Source of the DNA: Bacillota bacterium
GTDB lineage: Bacteria; Bacillota; Negativicutes; Sporomusales; UBA7701
DNA length: 64,000 nucleotides
Direction: 5' to 3'
NCBI GenBank assembly: GCA_023415775.1
Contig: JAEZJM010000003.1
Span: 1-64,000 of the forward strand
The position numbers and the translations under genes are program-made. This document shows, in pieces, positions 1-8,251 of the stretch. The first letter of the stretch is position 1, and each line of letters opens with the position of its first letter. The notes below the pieces were generated by a model. The model saw nothing but the letters and a program-made list of their open reading frames with translations, was not told where the DNA came from and searched no databases.

Positions 1-612
1 CGCCCGGCCTGGCCCTATAAGTTCAAAATCAAATGCTCGGCCTGCGCGAACGACTGCGCCGCCGCTACCGCCCGCTCGGACTTCGCCGTTATCGGCACCT
101 GGCGCGATACTCTCAAAATCGACCAGAACGCTGTCCGTGACTATGTTAAAGGCGGGTTCAACATTCAGTCGATGGTTGTCGGCAAATGTCCGACCAAAGC
201 CCTCGAATTTGACGGTCAGGAACTCAAATTTGACGCTGACAACTGCGTCCGCTGCATGAACTGTATCGACATGATGCCCAAAGCCATCAAGCCGGGCAAG
301 GACCGCGGCGCCGCCATCCTCATCGGCGGCAAGGCTCCTGTCGTCAAGTCCGCCTTCATCGGCTGGGTGCTCGTACCGTTCATGAAAGTCGACGCCCCCT
401 ACACCGAGATTTTCGATCTCATCAGCAGGATCACCGAATACTTTGACGAGCACGCCAAGGCCCGCGAGCGTATCGGCGAGCTCATCTATCGCATCGGCAT
501 GGGCAACTTCCTCAAGGGCATCGGCCTGACGCCCCAGCCGCAGATGGTTTCCGCACCGCGCGCCAACCCATACATCTTCTGGCAGGATGAGGAGGTAGTG
601 AAGCATGGCTAA
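1..612 (+). CDS. dsrA: Dissimilatory sulfite reductase alpha subunit, C-terminal part
   Basis: This gene is cut by the window edge; 203 C-terminal residues are visible in frame 1. The product pairs with DsrB and reduces sulfite at a siroheme-[4Fe-4S] centre in the cytoplasm. Visible residues 12-19 read KCSACANDC-like, whose C-x3-C is the second half of the siroheme-proximal cluster motif (usually CPNDC in DsrA). Downstream is the inserted ferredoxin domain, with a KCPTKAL segment (nt about 181-201) and C-x2-C-x2-C near nt 244-264. The stop overlaps the dsrB start (ATG at 605), so the two are translationally coupled. Identity is firm because DsrB, DsrM, DsrK and DsrC follow directly. Confidence 0.95.
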   Translation, partial: RPAWPYKFKIKCSACANDCAAATARSDFAVIGTWRDTLKIDQNAVRDYVKGGFNIQSMVVGKCPTKALEFDGQELKFDADNCVRCMNCIDMMPKAIKPGKDRGAAILIGGKAPVVKSAFIGWVLVPFMKVDAPYTEIFDLISRITEYFDEHAKARERIGELIYRIGMGNFLKGIGLTPQPQMVSAPRANPYIFWQDEEVVKHG

Positions 613-1663
613 AACCGATTTCGGCCCTCCCGATTATAGGACGATGATCCCGCCGGTCATCGCCAACAACTACGGGAAATGGTCTTACCACGAAATTCCC
701 CAGCCCGGCGTCCTCAAGCACGTCAGCGAAACCGGCGACGTTCTCTACTCGGTCCGCATCGCGTCGGCCCGCCTCATCAGCACCGAGTGGATCAAAGAAC
801 TGTGCGACATCGCCGAAAAGTACTGCGGCGGCTATCTTCGCTTCACCACCCGCCACAACGTAGAATTCCTCGTCTCCGACGAGAAGCAGCTCCAGCCTCT
901 GCTTGCCGACCTGAAAGGTCGCGGCTATCTCGTGGGCGGCACCGGCAACGCCATCTCCAACGTCGTTCACACCCAGGGCTGGATCCATTGCCACACTCCG
1001 GCCACCGACGCCTCCGGTCTGGTCAAGGCCATGATGGACGAACTCCACGGCTATTTCACCACCATGAAGCTCCCCGCCCGGGTTCGCCTGGCCGTAGCCT
1101 GCTGCGTAAACATGTGCGGCGCATGCCACTGCTCGGACATCGCCATCGTCGGCATCCACCGCACCATTCCCCGCATCAACCACGAAGGCGTCGCCAAGGC
1201 TTGCGAGATCCCCTCGGTCATCGGCGCCTGCCCGACCGGCGCTATCCGGCCCAATCCCAAACTCAAAAGCGTCGAAGTCATCAAGGAAAAATGCATGTTC
1301 TGCGGCAACTGCTACACCATGTGTCCGTCCATGGAAATCCAGGACCCTGCCAATGACGGCGTCTCCATCTGGGTAGGCGGCAAGGTGTCCAACGCCCGCA
1401 CCGCCCCGAAATTCTCCCGCCTCGCTATCCCGTTCCTGCCTAACAACCCGCCCCGCTGGCCGGAAGTCACCGACGCCGTCAAGCACCTGGTGGAAGTATA
1501 CGCCAAGAATGCCCGCGCCGGCGAACGGATGGGCGAATGGATCGACCGCATCGGCTGGGAGCGTTTCTTCAAACTCACCGATATCCCCTTCACCGAAAAA
1601 CACATCGACGACTTCACCTTTGCACCGACCACCTTCCGTTCCACCAGCCAGTTCCGACTCTAA
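605..1663 (+). CDS. dsrB: Dissimilatory sulfite reductase beta subunit
   Basis: Second subunit of the DsrAB sulfite reductase, 352 residues, a normal family length. Cysteines 166, 167, 171, 174 and 176 (ACCVNMCGACHC) lie at the siroheme-proximal cluster. A ferredoxin module follows with C209 in GACPTGAIRP and C230, C233, C236, C240 in the CMFCGNCYTMCP motif. The start overlaps the end of dsrA by 8 nt, with a GAGG site at about 590-595. Dsr complexes make a DsrC trisulfide from sulfite; dsrC is in the same cluster. All expected cysteines are present, so an active enzyme is likely. The reductive direction is inferred from the DsrMK/DsrC context and from the absence of dsrEFH. Confidence 0.95.
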   Translation: MAKTDFGPPDYRTMIPPVIANNYGKWSYHEIPQPGVLKHVSETGDVLYSVRIASARLISTEWIKELCDIAEKYCGGYLRFTTRHNVEFLVSDEKQLQPLLADLKGRGYLVGGTGNAISNVVHTQGWIHCHTPATDASGLVKAMMDELHGYFTTMKLPARVRLAVACCVNMCGACHCSDIAIVGIHRTIPRINHEGVAKACEIPSVIGACPTGAIRPNPKLKSVEVIKEKCMFCGNCYTMCPSMEIQDPANDGVSIWVGGKVSNARTAPKFSRLAIPFLPNNPPRWPEVTDAVKHLVEVYAKNARAGERMGEWIDRIGWERFFKLTDIPFTEKHIDDFTFAPTTFRSTSQFRL

Positions 1664-1723
1664 AAACGCGCGGCGGCCGGGAGAGAGGTTCTCTCCCGGC
1701 CAAGCCCCGCTGGAGGTTAAAGT

Positions 1724-2530
1724 ATGCTCTACTTCGTCGGACAGGTGCTTCCCTACATCGCGGGCGCTATCTTCCTGATCGGCGTAACCTACCGGGTGGC
1801 GGGCTGGCTGAAAGTGCCCGTTCCCTTCCAACTCACCCTCTTCCCGGCGCCCACTGGCGGCGCGGGCCGCGTAGCGGCCGTGGGAACGGAGCTGTTCCTT
1901 TTCAAAAGTCTTTACAAAAACGACAAAAACCTCTGGCTGTGGGCCTGGGTTCTTCACGTATCGCTGGCAATGGTCATTGGCGGTCATATCGTTGGCATCT
2001 ACTTCCTCATGAACCAGTTCACCCTTATCGGGCTCTCGTCCTCTGCCAGCCAGGCCATGTCCGCCTTTCTCGGCACCGTTTCCGGGATAGCCCTTCTGGT
2101 GGCCCTCATCGCTCTCTTTTATCGGCGTCTCGCCAATCCCGAGGTCAAGAAACTTTCCGATCCGGCCGACTACATTGACCTCTTGTTCGTTCTCGTCGTC
2201 GCCCTCACCGGCAACCACATGCGTTTGCCTGGCGTACATGTAGACCTGCCGGCCGTCAAGGCGTTCATGGGCAACCTGCTGGCCTTCAGCCCCACGCCCA
2301 TCCCCGACGACCCTATCTTTATCGCCCATTTCACCACCGTCATGCTCTTCATGATCTACTTCCCCTTCTCCAAGATGCTCCACTTCGCCGGCTTCCTCGT
2401 CAACCGGGCCATGCTCGTGGAAGCCGCGCCGGTATATCCCACTCCGGCCGGCACGCCGCTTCGCTCACCCTTCGCGGGCACTAAAGCCCCCGTTGCCGAC
2501 TCCGGCCAAGCCAAGGGGGTGCAGGCATGA
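1724..2530 (+). CDS. dsrM: DsrM-type membrane cytochrome b subunit
   Basis: A 268-residue hydrophobic protein of the nitrate reductase gamma-subunit (NarI-like) family with about five membrane spans. It would oxidise menaquinol and pass electrons through b hemes to DsrK. Histidines suited to heme ligation occur in the helix segments around WVLHVSLAM, IGGHIVG and the C-terminal HFTTVML/LHFAGF stretches. The start has a GGAGG-like site (1709-1713). Its stop overlaps the ATG of dsrK (ATGA at 2527), a common sign of two subunits made together. The last 35 or so residues are Pro/Ala-rich and probably a cytoplasmic tail. The rest of a full DsrMKJOP complex (J, O, P) is absent here. Confidence 0.88.
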   Translation: MLYFVGQVLPYIAGAIFLIGVTYRVAGWLKVPVPFQLTLFPAPTGGAGRVAAVGTELFLFKSLYKNDKNLWLWAWVLHVSLAMVIGGHIVGIYFLMNQFTLIGLSSSASQAMSAFLGTVSGIALLVALIALFYRRLANPEVKKLSDPADYIDLLFVLVVALTGNHMRLPGVHVDLPAVKAFMGNLLAFSPTPIPDDPIFIAHFTTVMLFMIYFPFSKMLHFAGFLVNRAMLVEAAPVYPTPAGTPLRSPFAGTKAPVADSGQAKGVQA

Positions 2531-3861
2531 AAATACCTCTGCACATGGCCAAGGAAAAAGATCTTCTGTCTGCCGGCCTGACTCAGGTGCCGGAAGAGGA
2601 AAAACAGCAGGCGCTGGTGAAAGGTATCGACGAATACCGCCAGTGGGCCAGATCGCTCATGGTCATGCTCGAAACCTGCACCAAATGTGGCGCGTGCGCC
2701 AACGCCTGCCACAGCTACCTGGGCACCGGCGACTTCAACAACATCCCTGCCGCCCGGGCCGACCTCTTCCGCAAGATCTACAAACGCTACTTCACCTGGA
2801 CGGGCAAGACCATCGGCCGCTACATCGGCGCTGAAGACTACGACGCCGAGACGCTCGCCAAGTGGGTAACCTACTTCTACCAGTGCAACGAGTGCCGGCG
2901 CTGCGCCGTCTACTGCCCCTTCGGCATCGATACCGCCGAAATCACCATCGCCGCCCGCAGCATCATGACGGCTATCGGCGTCGTGCCCCGCTTCATGACA
3001 GGCGTCGCGGCCAACATGATCAAGACCGGCAACAACATGGGCATTCCCAAGCCTGCCATCATCGACTGCTGCGAGTTCATGGAAGACGAGATGAAGGAAG
3101 AGACGGGCCTCGAGATCAAGATATCCGTCGATAAACCCGGCTCCGACATCCTTTACATCCCTTCCTCCGCGGACTTCTTCTCCAATGTCGACACCATGAT
3201 CGGCGTGGCCAAGTTCTTCCACGCCATCGGCGCTAACTGGACCGTTCCCTCCACCGTCCTCGAAGCCGCCAACTTCGGCCTCCTTTTCAGCAACGAGGCA
3301 ATGAAGGAACAGAACCAGCGGATGCGCGACGCCGCCAAGATGGTCGGAGCCAAGCTCGTCGTCCAAGGCGAATGCGGCCACGGTTGGCGCGCCGCCAAGA
3401 TGTACACCGAAGGCTCAAATGGCCCCGCTCCCTTCGGCATCGTCCATATCCTCGACTACGCTTACCAGCACCTGGGCAAACTCAAATTCGAAAAATTGCC
3501 CTGGCGTGTATCCCTCCACGACCCTTGCAACTATGCCCGGGCCGGCGACATCATCGAGCAGCCGCGGGAAATCCTCAAAGCCTGCGTGACCGAATTTGTC
3601 GAAATGACGCCCAATCGCGAGCGCAACTTCTGTTGTGGCGGCGGCTCCGGCATCCTCATGGACGAGATGATGGACATCCGCATGCAGCTGGGCAAGAAAA
3701 AGGCCGAACAGGTCAAGGAACTCCTGCCTCTCGACTTCCTCGCCACCCCGTGCTCCATCTGCAAGGCCCAACTGCCTCACGTGATGAAACACTACGGTAT
3801 GGAAGATCTCAAGATGGGCGGCGTCATGGACGTTGTCGGCAAGGCTATCGTCCTGGCATAA
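2527..3861 (+). CDS. dsrK: DsrK-type iron-sulfur protein (HdrD-like)
   Basis: A 444-residue cytoplasmic partner of DsrM, related to heterodisulfide reductase HdrD. It has two [4Fe-4S] motifs, C51/C54/C57/C61 and C120/C123/C126/C130. Two cysteine-rich CCG-type regions follow, with FCCGGGSG at C369-C370 and TPCSICK at C409/C412, which bind the special catalytic [4Fe-4S] cluster. The expected task is to reduce the DsrC trisulfide or disulfide with electrons from menaquinol. The ATG overlaps the dsrM stop. Residue count and motif order match DsrK. Other HdrD/GlpC-like proteins share the motifs, but the position between dsrM and dsrC decides the name. Confidence 0.9.
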   Translation: MKIPLHMAKEKDLLSAGLTQVPEEEKQQALVKGIDEYRQWARSLMVMLETCTKCGACANACHSYLGTGDFNNIPAARADLFRKIYKRYFTWTGKTIGRYIGAEDYDAETLAKWVTYFYQCNECRRCAVYCPFGIDTAEITIAARSIMTAIGVVPRFMTGVAANMIKTGNNMGIPKPAIIDCCEFMEDEMKEETGLEIKISVDKPGSDILYIPSSADFFSNVDTMIGVAKFFHAIGANWTVPSTVLEAANFGLLFSNEAMKEQNQRMRDAAKMVGAKLVVQGECGHGWRAAKMYTEGSNGPAPFGIVHILDYAYQHLGKLKFEKLPWRVSLHDPCNYARAGDIIEQPREILKACVTEFVEMTPNRERNFCCGGGSGILMDEMMDIRMQLGKKKAEQVKELLPLDFLATPCSICKAQLPHVMKHYGMEDLKMGGVMDVVGKAIVLA

Positions 3862-3903
3862 ATCGAACCAAACGAATCATATAAATCATAAGGAGGTAGA
3901 ATC

Positions 3904-4221
3904 ATGTCTAACATTGACGTAAAAGGCAAACAAATCGAAGTTGATGAAGACGGTTTCCTGGTAGATCCCGACGTCTGGAATCAGGACATCGTCGAGGTTT
4001 TCGCCAAACTCGAGGACGTAACCGAACTGACAGAGGACCACTGGAAGGTCATCAACTACCTGCGCGACTACTACAAACAGTTCGGTATCGCGCCGATGAT
4101 CCGCAAGCTCTGCAAGGACACCGGCTTCAGCCTCAAGCAGATCTACGACATGTTCCCGTCGGGCCCGGCCAAGGGCGCCTGCAAGCTAGCCGGCCTGCCC
4201 AAACCGACCGGCTGCGTCTAA
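3904..4221 (+). CDS. dsrC: DsrC sulfur carrier protein
   Basis: A 105-residue DsrC/TusE family protein. The flexible C-terminal arm carries both redox cysteines, C93 and the penultimate C104, separated by ten residues (C-x10-C). This is the true DsrC form, not the one-cysteine TusE form. DsrC takes the sulfur from DsrAB as a trisulfide and presents it to DsrMK. A strong AAGGAGG site (3890-3896) sits 7 nt before the ATG, so high expression is expected. The gene ends the dsr run and is followed at once by a strong terminator. Confidence 0.95.
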   Translation: MSNIDVKGKQIEVDEDGFLVDPDVWNQDIVEVFAKLEDVTELTEDHWKVINYLRDYYKQFGIAPMIRKLCKDTGFSLKQIYDMFPSGPAKGACKLAGLPKPTGCV

Positions 4222-4235
4222 AAAATCAACAGTTT

Positions 4236-4275
4236 CCACGCCGCCTGCGGCTCACCGCAGGTGGCGTGGCCTTTT
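4236..4275 (+). terminator. Rho-independent terminator after dsrC
   Basis: Fifteen-bp GC-rich stem (4236-4250 with 4255-4269, one G-T pair) around a CTCA loop, followed by CTTTT. It lies 15 nt behind the dsrC stop and closes the dsrABMKC unit. Confidence 0.85.
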
Positions 4276-4482
4276 CCCGGCAATTTATAACACTTATTTA
4301 TACCACCATCAAAAATTTTTATCCGCGCTCGTTAGGGGATTCACAAGGTTGCCGGCGAAGAGGTATAAGGTAAGATTGTTGCGGCATAAACGGTTAAATG
4401 GAGGTGATCGGTCGGAAATAGACGAAATTTTCAGTACCACCCTATGAATCCGTAGGATTTATTCTAAAGGAGGAAGATTTTC

Positions 4483-5832
4483 ATGGCAGGTGCTCCTCAA
4501 TCAGCCCTTCCCTGGTACGAGCGTGAAGATACCTGGGCAATCATTATCGGATTGGGTCTTACCTTCGTAATCTCGGCCGCCTTCTTCATGGGCGGCACGG
4601 GCTTCTTCAAAACCATGGCAGTAAGCATCTCCAGTTGGGACTTCGCCAAAACCGACAAGCTCTGGTCAAGCCTCGCCAAGAGCACGACCGGCATGATTTA
4701 CCTCTATGTCTTCTTCCTGGCCGCGTTCTGCGTCGCCGCCAAGACGATGAAGATCAACATCGGCAACTACGCCGCCGGCTTCACCACTCTGTTCGTCATC
4801 TCGCTGGCCATCACCGCCCTCGGTTCCAACAGCTTCCTGAAATACTGGCAGCTTGAGACCCCGCTGCTGGCCCTGCTGTTCGGCATGATCGTCAGTAACA
4901 CCATGACGCTGCCCAAGTGGTTCCAGTCAGCCCTCAAGACCGAGTTCTACGTCAAAACCGGTATCGTCCTCATGGGCGCCACCCTGCCGTTCACTATCAT
5001 CATGCAGGCCGGCCCCATGGCTATGGCGCAGGCCACCATCGTGGCTGCCGTCACCTTCTTCTCGATCTTCTTCGCCGCCACCAAGCTGTTCGGTCTAGAC
5101 CCGCGCTTCGGCGCCTGCCTCGGCGCCGGCGGCTCGATCTGCGGCGTGTCCGGCTCGATCGCCATCGGCGGCGCCTGCCGGGCCGAGAAGGAACACGTCT
5201 CCGTCGCCATCTCGCTGGTTATCATCTGGGCGGTCGTCATGGTCGTCCTGCTGCCCATCTGGTGTAAAGCTCTCGGCATGGAACCCGGACCGGCCGGCGC
5301 CTGGATAGGCACCTCCGAGTTCGCTGACGCCGCCGGCTTTGCCGCCGCCGCCGCCATCGGCGACGAGCGCGCCATCAAGACCTTCACCCTCATGAAGGTT
5401 GTTGGCCGCGACATGTTCGTCGGCATCTGGGCCCTCTTGGTCGCCTGGCTGTCCGTCACCGTCTGGGAGAAGAAAGAAGGCAACGGCAACGGCGCCGAGC
5501 GCGTCGACATCGGCGAAATCTGGCGCCGCTTCCCCAAATTCGTCATCGGCTTCTTCATCGCCTCCATCTTCACCACCATCCTCATCGCCTCCGTCGCTCC
5601 CAAGGTCGGCGCCGCGTACTCCAAGGACGCTCTTGGCCCGATCAAGACGCTCCGCGGCTGGACCTTCACCTGGACCTTCCTGTCGATCGGCTTCACCACT
5701 CGCTTCCGCGAGCTGACCGCCACCGGCTGGAAGCCCTTCGCAGCCTTCACCATCGGCGTGCTCATCAACGTGCCGCTGGGCTACTGGCTGTCGAACGTTG
5801 TCTTCCTCGACTACTGGCTGACCGTCAAGTAA
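4483..5832 (+). CDS. YeiH-family putative sulfate/sulfite exporter
   Basis: A 449-residue membrane protein of the YeiH/UPF0324 (Cons_hypoth698) family with about ten to twelve spans. The family signature GAGGSICGVSGSIAIGG lies near residues 214-230. Family members are named putative sulfate exporters and often sit beside sulfite or sulfonate genes; transport of sulfite or an organosulfonate is inference. The start is set by AAAGGAGG about 8 nt upstream. A 260-nt gap with the dsrC terminator separates it from dsr, so it has its own leader. In the gap, TTCACA and TATAAG (about 4340-4370, 18-nt spacer) could form a promoter. A terminator follows at 5843. Confidence 0.82.
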   Translation: MAGAPQSALPWYEREDTWAIIIGLGLTFVISAAFFMGGTGFFKTMAVSISSWDFAKTDKLWSSLAKSTTGMIYLYVFFLAAFCVAAKTMKINIGNYAAGFTTLFVISLAITALGSNSFLKYWQLETPLLALLFGMIVSNTMTLPKWFQSALKTEFYVKTGIVLMGATLPFTIIMQAGPMAMAQATIVAAVTFFSIFFAATKLFGLDPRFGACLGAGGSICGVSGSIAIGGACRAEKEHVSVAISLVIIWAVVMVVLLPIWCKALGMEPGPAGAWIGTSEFADAAGFAAAAAIGDERAIKTFTLMKVVGRDMFVGIWALLVAWLSVTVWEKKEGNGNGAERVDIGEIWRRFPKFVIGFFIASIFTTILIASVAPKVGAAYSKDALGPIKTLRGWTFTWTFLSIGFTTRFRELTATGWKPFAAFTIGVLINVPLGYWLSNVVFLDYWLTVK

Positions 5833-5842
5833 GAACAACTCT

Positions 5843-5874
5843 AAAGGCCCGGCAGTTATTCTGCCGGGCCTTTC
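5843..5874 (+). terminator. Rho-independent terminator
   Basis: AAAGGCCCGGCA pairs with TGCCGGGCCTTT around a 7-nt loop, followed by TTTCT. It is 10 nt behind the YeiH-type gene. Confidence 0.85.
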
Positions 5875-5925
5875 TCGTAGTAGCCGAACAGCCTTTATGG
5901 TATACTTTTATACGGAGGCGATAAC

Positions 5926-6276
5926 ATGAGCGAAACTTACAGGCCGGTGGTCAACCACCTAACCCGCATCATCCTCAAACTCATCGAAGAACCAGTGCCC
6001 TACGATCTTGTGGCGTCATCGGAGCAGACTCCTCCCACGGCGGCCGGGGTGCGCCATTTCGGCGAACGCCTTTTGCGGCGCGCCGAAAGGGTGGCGGCGA
6101 TGATTGACGCCCTTGCGGCCCACGGCTTCACCTTCAAATTAGAGAAAGACCGCGTCTTCGCCGACTCCACCGAGATGGAGGCCCAGGATGCGAAGAGATA
6201 CCTATTGTCCAAAGGCTTCGAAGACACCGAGTTTCAAGTGCTCCTGGAATACGCCCGCAAATGGGACACGCTGTGA
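5926..6276 (+). CDS. Hypothetical protein between the YeiH transporter and DsrN
   Basis: A 116-residue soluble protein of unknown function, with a clear ACGGAGG site 7-8 nt before the ATG and codon use like its neighbours. It has no signal peptide, membrane span or cysteine. The middle (residues 40-70) is rich in Arg, Ala and Leu and probably helical, and an acidic C-terminal half follows. It has its own leader behind a terminator and lies about 100 nt before the DsrN gene. A role with sulfite or siroheme metabolism is guilt by association only. It does not resemble DsrD, which is shorter. Confidence 0.7.
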   Translation: MSETYRPVVNHLTRIILKLIEEPVPYDLVASSEQTPPTAAGVRHFGERLLRRAERVAAMIDALAAHGFTFKLEKDRVFADSTEMEAQDAKRYLLSKGFEDTEFQVLLEYARKWDTL

Positions 6277-6285
6277 AACGGCTTA

Positions 6286-6335
6286 AAAAGGCCATCTGCT
6301 GCGTTGTTCCTTGGTTGCCTTGCATCTGAGCCTGG
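6286..6335 (+). repeat. Short copy of the CATCTGC intergenic repeat
   Basis: The segment starts CCATCTGCTGCGTTGTTCC and ends CCTTGCATCTGAGCC, the two conserved ends of a repeat seen five more times in the window, but it lacks nearly all of the middle. It follows the stop of the 116-residue gene. Confidence 0.6.
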
Positions 6336-6376
6336 TAATTTCGCCTTTAGCCCTACTATAGGGAGGATATTATTCC

Positions 6377-7771
6377 ATGACCCACTGGAATGTTCCCCGC
6401 GTGGTCATCGGCGCCCCGCACGGCCACTCCGGCAAGACGACTATAAGCATCGGCCTGGTGGGAGCCCTCCGCGAACAGGGCTACGCCGTCCAGCCGTTCA
6501 AAAAAGGCCCCGATTACATCGATCCCAGCTGGCTCGGCTACGCCGCCGGCCGGCCTTGCCGCAACCTCGACTGTTACTGGATGGACGACGACCAGATAAG
6601 GACAACTCTCCGGCGAGGGGCGGAAGGGGCCGACCTCGCCCTGATCGAGGGCGCCATGGGCCTGTTCGACGGTGTCGACCTCAAAGGCACCGGCAGCACC
6701 GCCCAGATCGCCCGCATCACCAAATCGCCCGTCATCCTCGTCGTCGACGCCACCCGCACCACCCGCAGCATCGCTCCCCTGGTGCTCGGCTTCATGAACT
6801 TCGAGACTGACGTGACCATCGCCGGCGTCATATTAAACAAGGTCGCCAGACCGCGTCACGAAAGCATGCTCAGGGCCGCCGTCCAAGAATACTGCGGCAT
6901 CCCCGTGCTGGGAGCAATACCCAAAAACGCTTACAGCGTCTTCCCCGAACGCCATCTCGGCCTTGTCCCGGCTGCCGAGCACGCCGCGGTGAGCGAAGCG
7001 GTCGCCGGCAACGTCGCAGTCGCCGCCCGCCACCTCGACCTGGCAGGCATCGTCGCCGTCGCTTCCCGGGCGCCGGCTCTTGTGGTCGCCGCTGCCGGCA
7101 GGGATGCCCGGCAGCAGGTCGCGGCCAGGATCGGCGTTATCCACGACCAGTCCTTCACCTTCTATTACCCGGAAAATATAGAAGCCCTGGCTGCCGCCGG
7201 GGCTGAGCTCGTATACATCAACAGCATGGCCGACACTGCGCTGCCGGCGATCGACGGTCTTTACATCGGCGGCGGCTTCCCCGAGGTCTTCGGCGAAGCT
7301 ATCGCCGCCAATGCCGGCCTTCGCGGGGCCATCGCCCGCGCGGCCGAGGCGGGCCTGCCCATCTACGCCGAATGCGGCGGCCTCATGTACCTGGGCCGCG
7401 AAATCGTCTGGGAGGGGCGCACCTATCCGATGTGCGGCGTGCTGCCGTTCGCCGTCGTTGTCGAGAAAGGACCCCAGGGACACGGCTACACAATGATGCG
7501 CAGCCTGGAAGGCAACCCGTTCTTCGCCGCCGGGGCCGAGGTAAAAGGCCACGAATTCCATCACTCGCGCCTTACCGCCGCCGACCCGGGCCTCAATTAC
7601 ACGTATGAGGTGGTCCGCGGACACGGTATAGATGGCTGCCGCGACGGCATCCTCTATAAGAACACCTTCGCTACCTACAACCATATCCACGCCGTCGCCA
7701 ACCCGGAGTGGGCGCCGCGGTTCGTGGCCCTGGCCGCTAGCTGGCGGCGTGAAAACTCTGTCGGCCGTTGA
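6377..7771 (+). CDS. dsrN: DsrN-type siroheme amidase (CbiA-like)
   Basis: A 464-residue glutamine-dependent amidotransferase of the cobyrinate a,c-diamide synthase family. The N-terminal ATP-binding domain has a P-loop at residues 12-22 (APHGHSGKTT). The C-terminal class I glutamine amidotransferase domain has the nucleophile C333 in YAECGGLMYLG and a GHEFHHSRL histidine near residue 390. The B12 cluster in this window has its own CbiA (48206-49597). Next to dsr genes, CbiA-like proteins are DsrN, which amidates siroheme for sulfite reductase; that assignment is inference from context. An AGGGAGG site lies upstream. The stop lies inside the next repeat element. Confidence 0.75.
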   Translation: MTHWNVPRVVIGAPHGHSGKTTISIGLVGALREQGYAVQPFKKGPDYIDPSWLGYAAGRPCRNLDCYWMDDDQIRTTLRRGAEGADLALIEGAMGLFDGVDLKGTGSTAQIARITKSPVILVVDATRTTRSIAPLVLGFMNFETDVTIAGVILNKVARPRHESMLRAAVQEYCGIPVLGAIPKNAYSVFPERHLGLVPAAEHAAVSEAVAGNVAVAARHLDLAGIVAVASRAPALVVAAAGRDARQQVAARIGVIHDQSFTFYYPENIEALAAAGAELVYINSMADTALPAIDGLYIGGGFPEVFGEAIAANAGLRGAIARAAEAGLPIYAECGGLMYLGREIVWEGRTYPMCGVLPFAVVVEKGPQGHGYTMMRSLEGNPFFAAGAEVKGHEFHHSRLTAADPGLNYTYEVVRGHGIDGCRDGILYKNTFATYNHIHAVANPEWAPRFVALAASWRRENSVGR

Positions 7772-7883
7772 TAAGCCCCCATCTGCTATGCACCTGCAAG
7801 GGGCAGGCCGCAGTTCTAAGAGCTAAAGCGCTAAGAACTTGCGCACTTGTTCCGCCTTGCATCTGGGGACTTCTGAACGGCCG
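7762..7883 (+). repeat. Inverted-repeat intergenic element, copy 2
   Basis: Outer arms 7762-7786 (starts CGGCCGTTGATAAGC) and 7859-7883 (ends CTTCTGAACGGCCG) are imperfect inverse complements. The left arm covers the last codons and stop of the DsrN gene. The core carries the CATCTGC and CCTTGCATCTG ends shared with other copies, while the middle resembles only the copy at 16866. Confidence 0.75.
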
Positions 7884-7904
7884 GTGGTGTTTCGTAGTGA
7901 CGCC

Positions 7905-8189
7905 TCAAGCCAGATGCCAGCCCGATATCGTCAGATTCTTGAACCCGAAGTAGCTGTGAAGGACGATTCTAAGAGGCTGATCAGGCAGCTCGTAAGGCAC
8001 AAAAACAGTTACCCCGTCGATAGTGCGCTGTTCATAGTACTCGCGGTCATACGGCGGTTCGCCGAAACGCACGGCGGGGCAATCCCGCATATGGATGCAG
8101 CAGGTTCCGACAGCCGGCGGAATGTCTAGATAGATGGGCTTGTTCTGTTCGCGGATATAAGCGGCGGCATCGGGGTTGATTGTCAGCAT
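7905..8189 (-). CDS. Small CC-motif protein, HesB/(seleno)protein-like
   Basis: A 94-residue protein. I chose the ATG at 8189 because GGAGG lies 7 nt upstream; a longer frame to 8276 has no such site. The N-terminal part (MLTINPDAAAYIREQNKP) followed by a Gly-Thr-Cys-Cys-Ile motif near residue 33 resembles the CC/Se-motif family of HesB-like small proteins, in which one Cys may be selenocysteine. Here both are cysteine. A further Cys sits in RDCPAVRFGEP. Function is unknown; redox or metal binding is a guess. It is transcribed away from the 6S-like RNA with about 60 nt between them. Confidence 0.6.
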   Translation of the reverse strand: MLTINPDAAAYIREQNKPIYLDIPPAVGTCCIHMRDCPAVRFGEPPYDREYYEQRTIDGVTVFVPYELPDQPLRIVLHSYFGFKNLTISGWHLA

Positions 8190-8251
8190 TGGCGGTCCTC
8201 CATTTACATTCGGCTTGCCTGGAAAGCGGATTACCGGAGTATAATTCGCGA

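Noticed and set aside
512..2383. 623-codon open frame antisense to dsrAB and dsrM
   Set aside because: High G+C makes long antisense frames; codon use is that of a shadow of the real dsr genes and there is no ribosome site.
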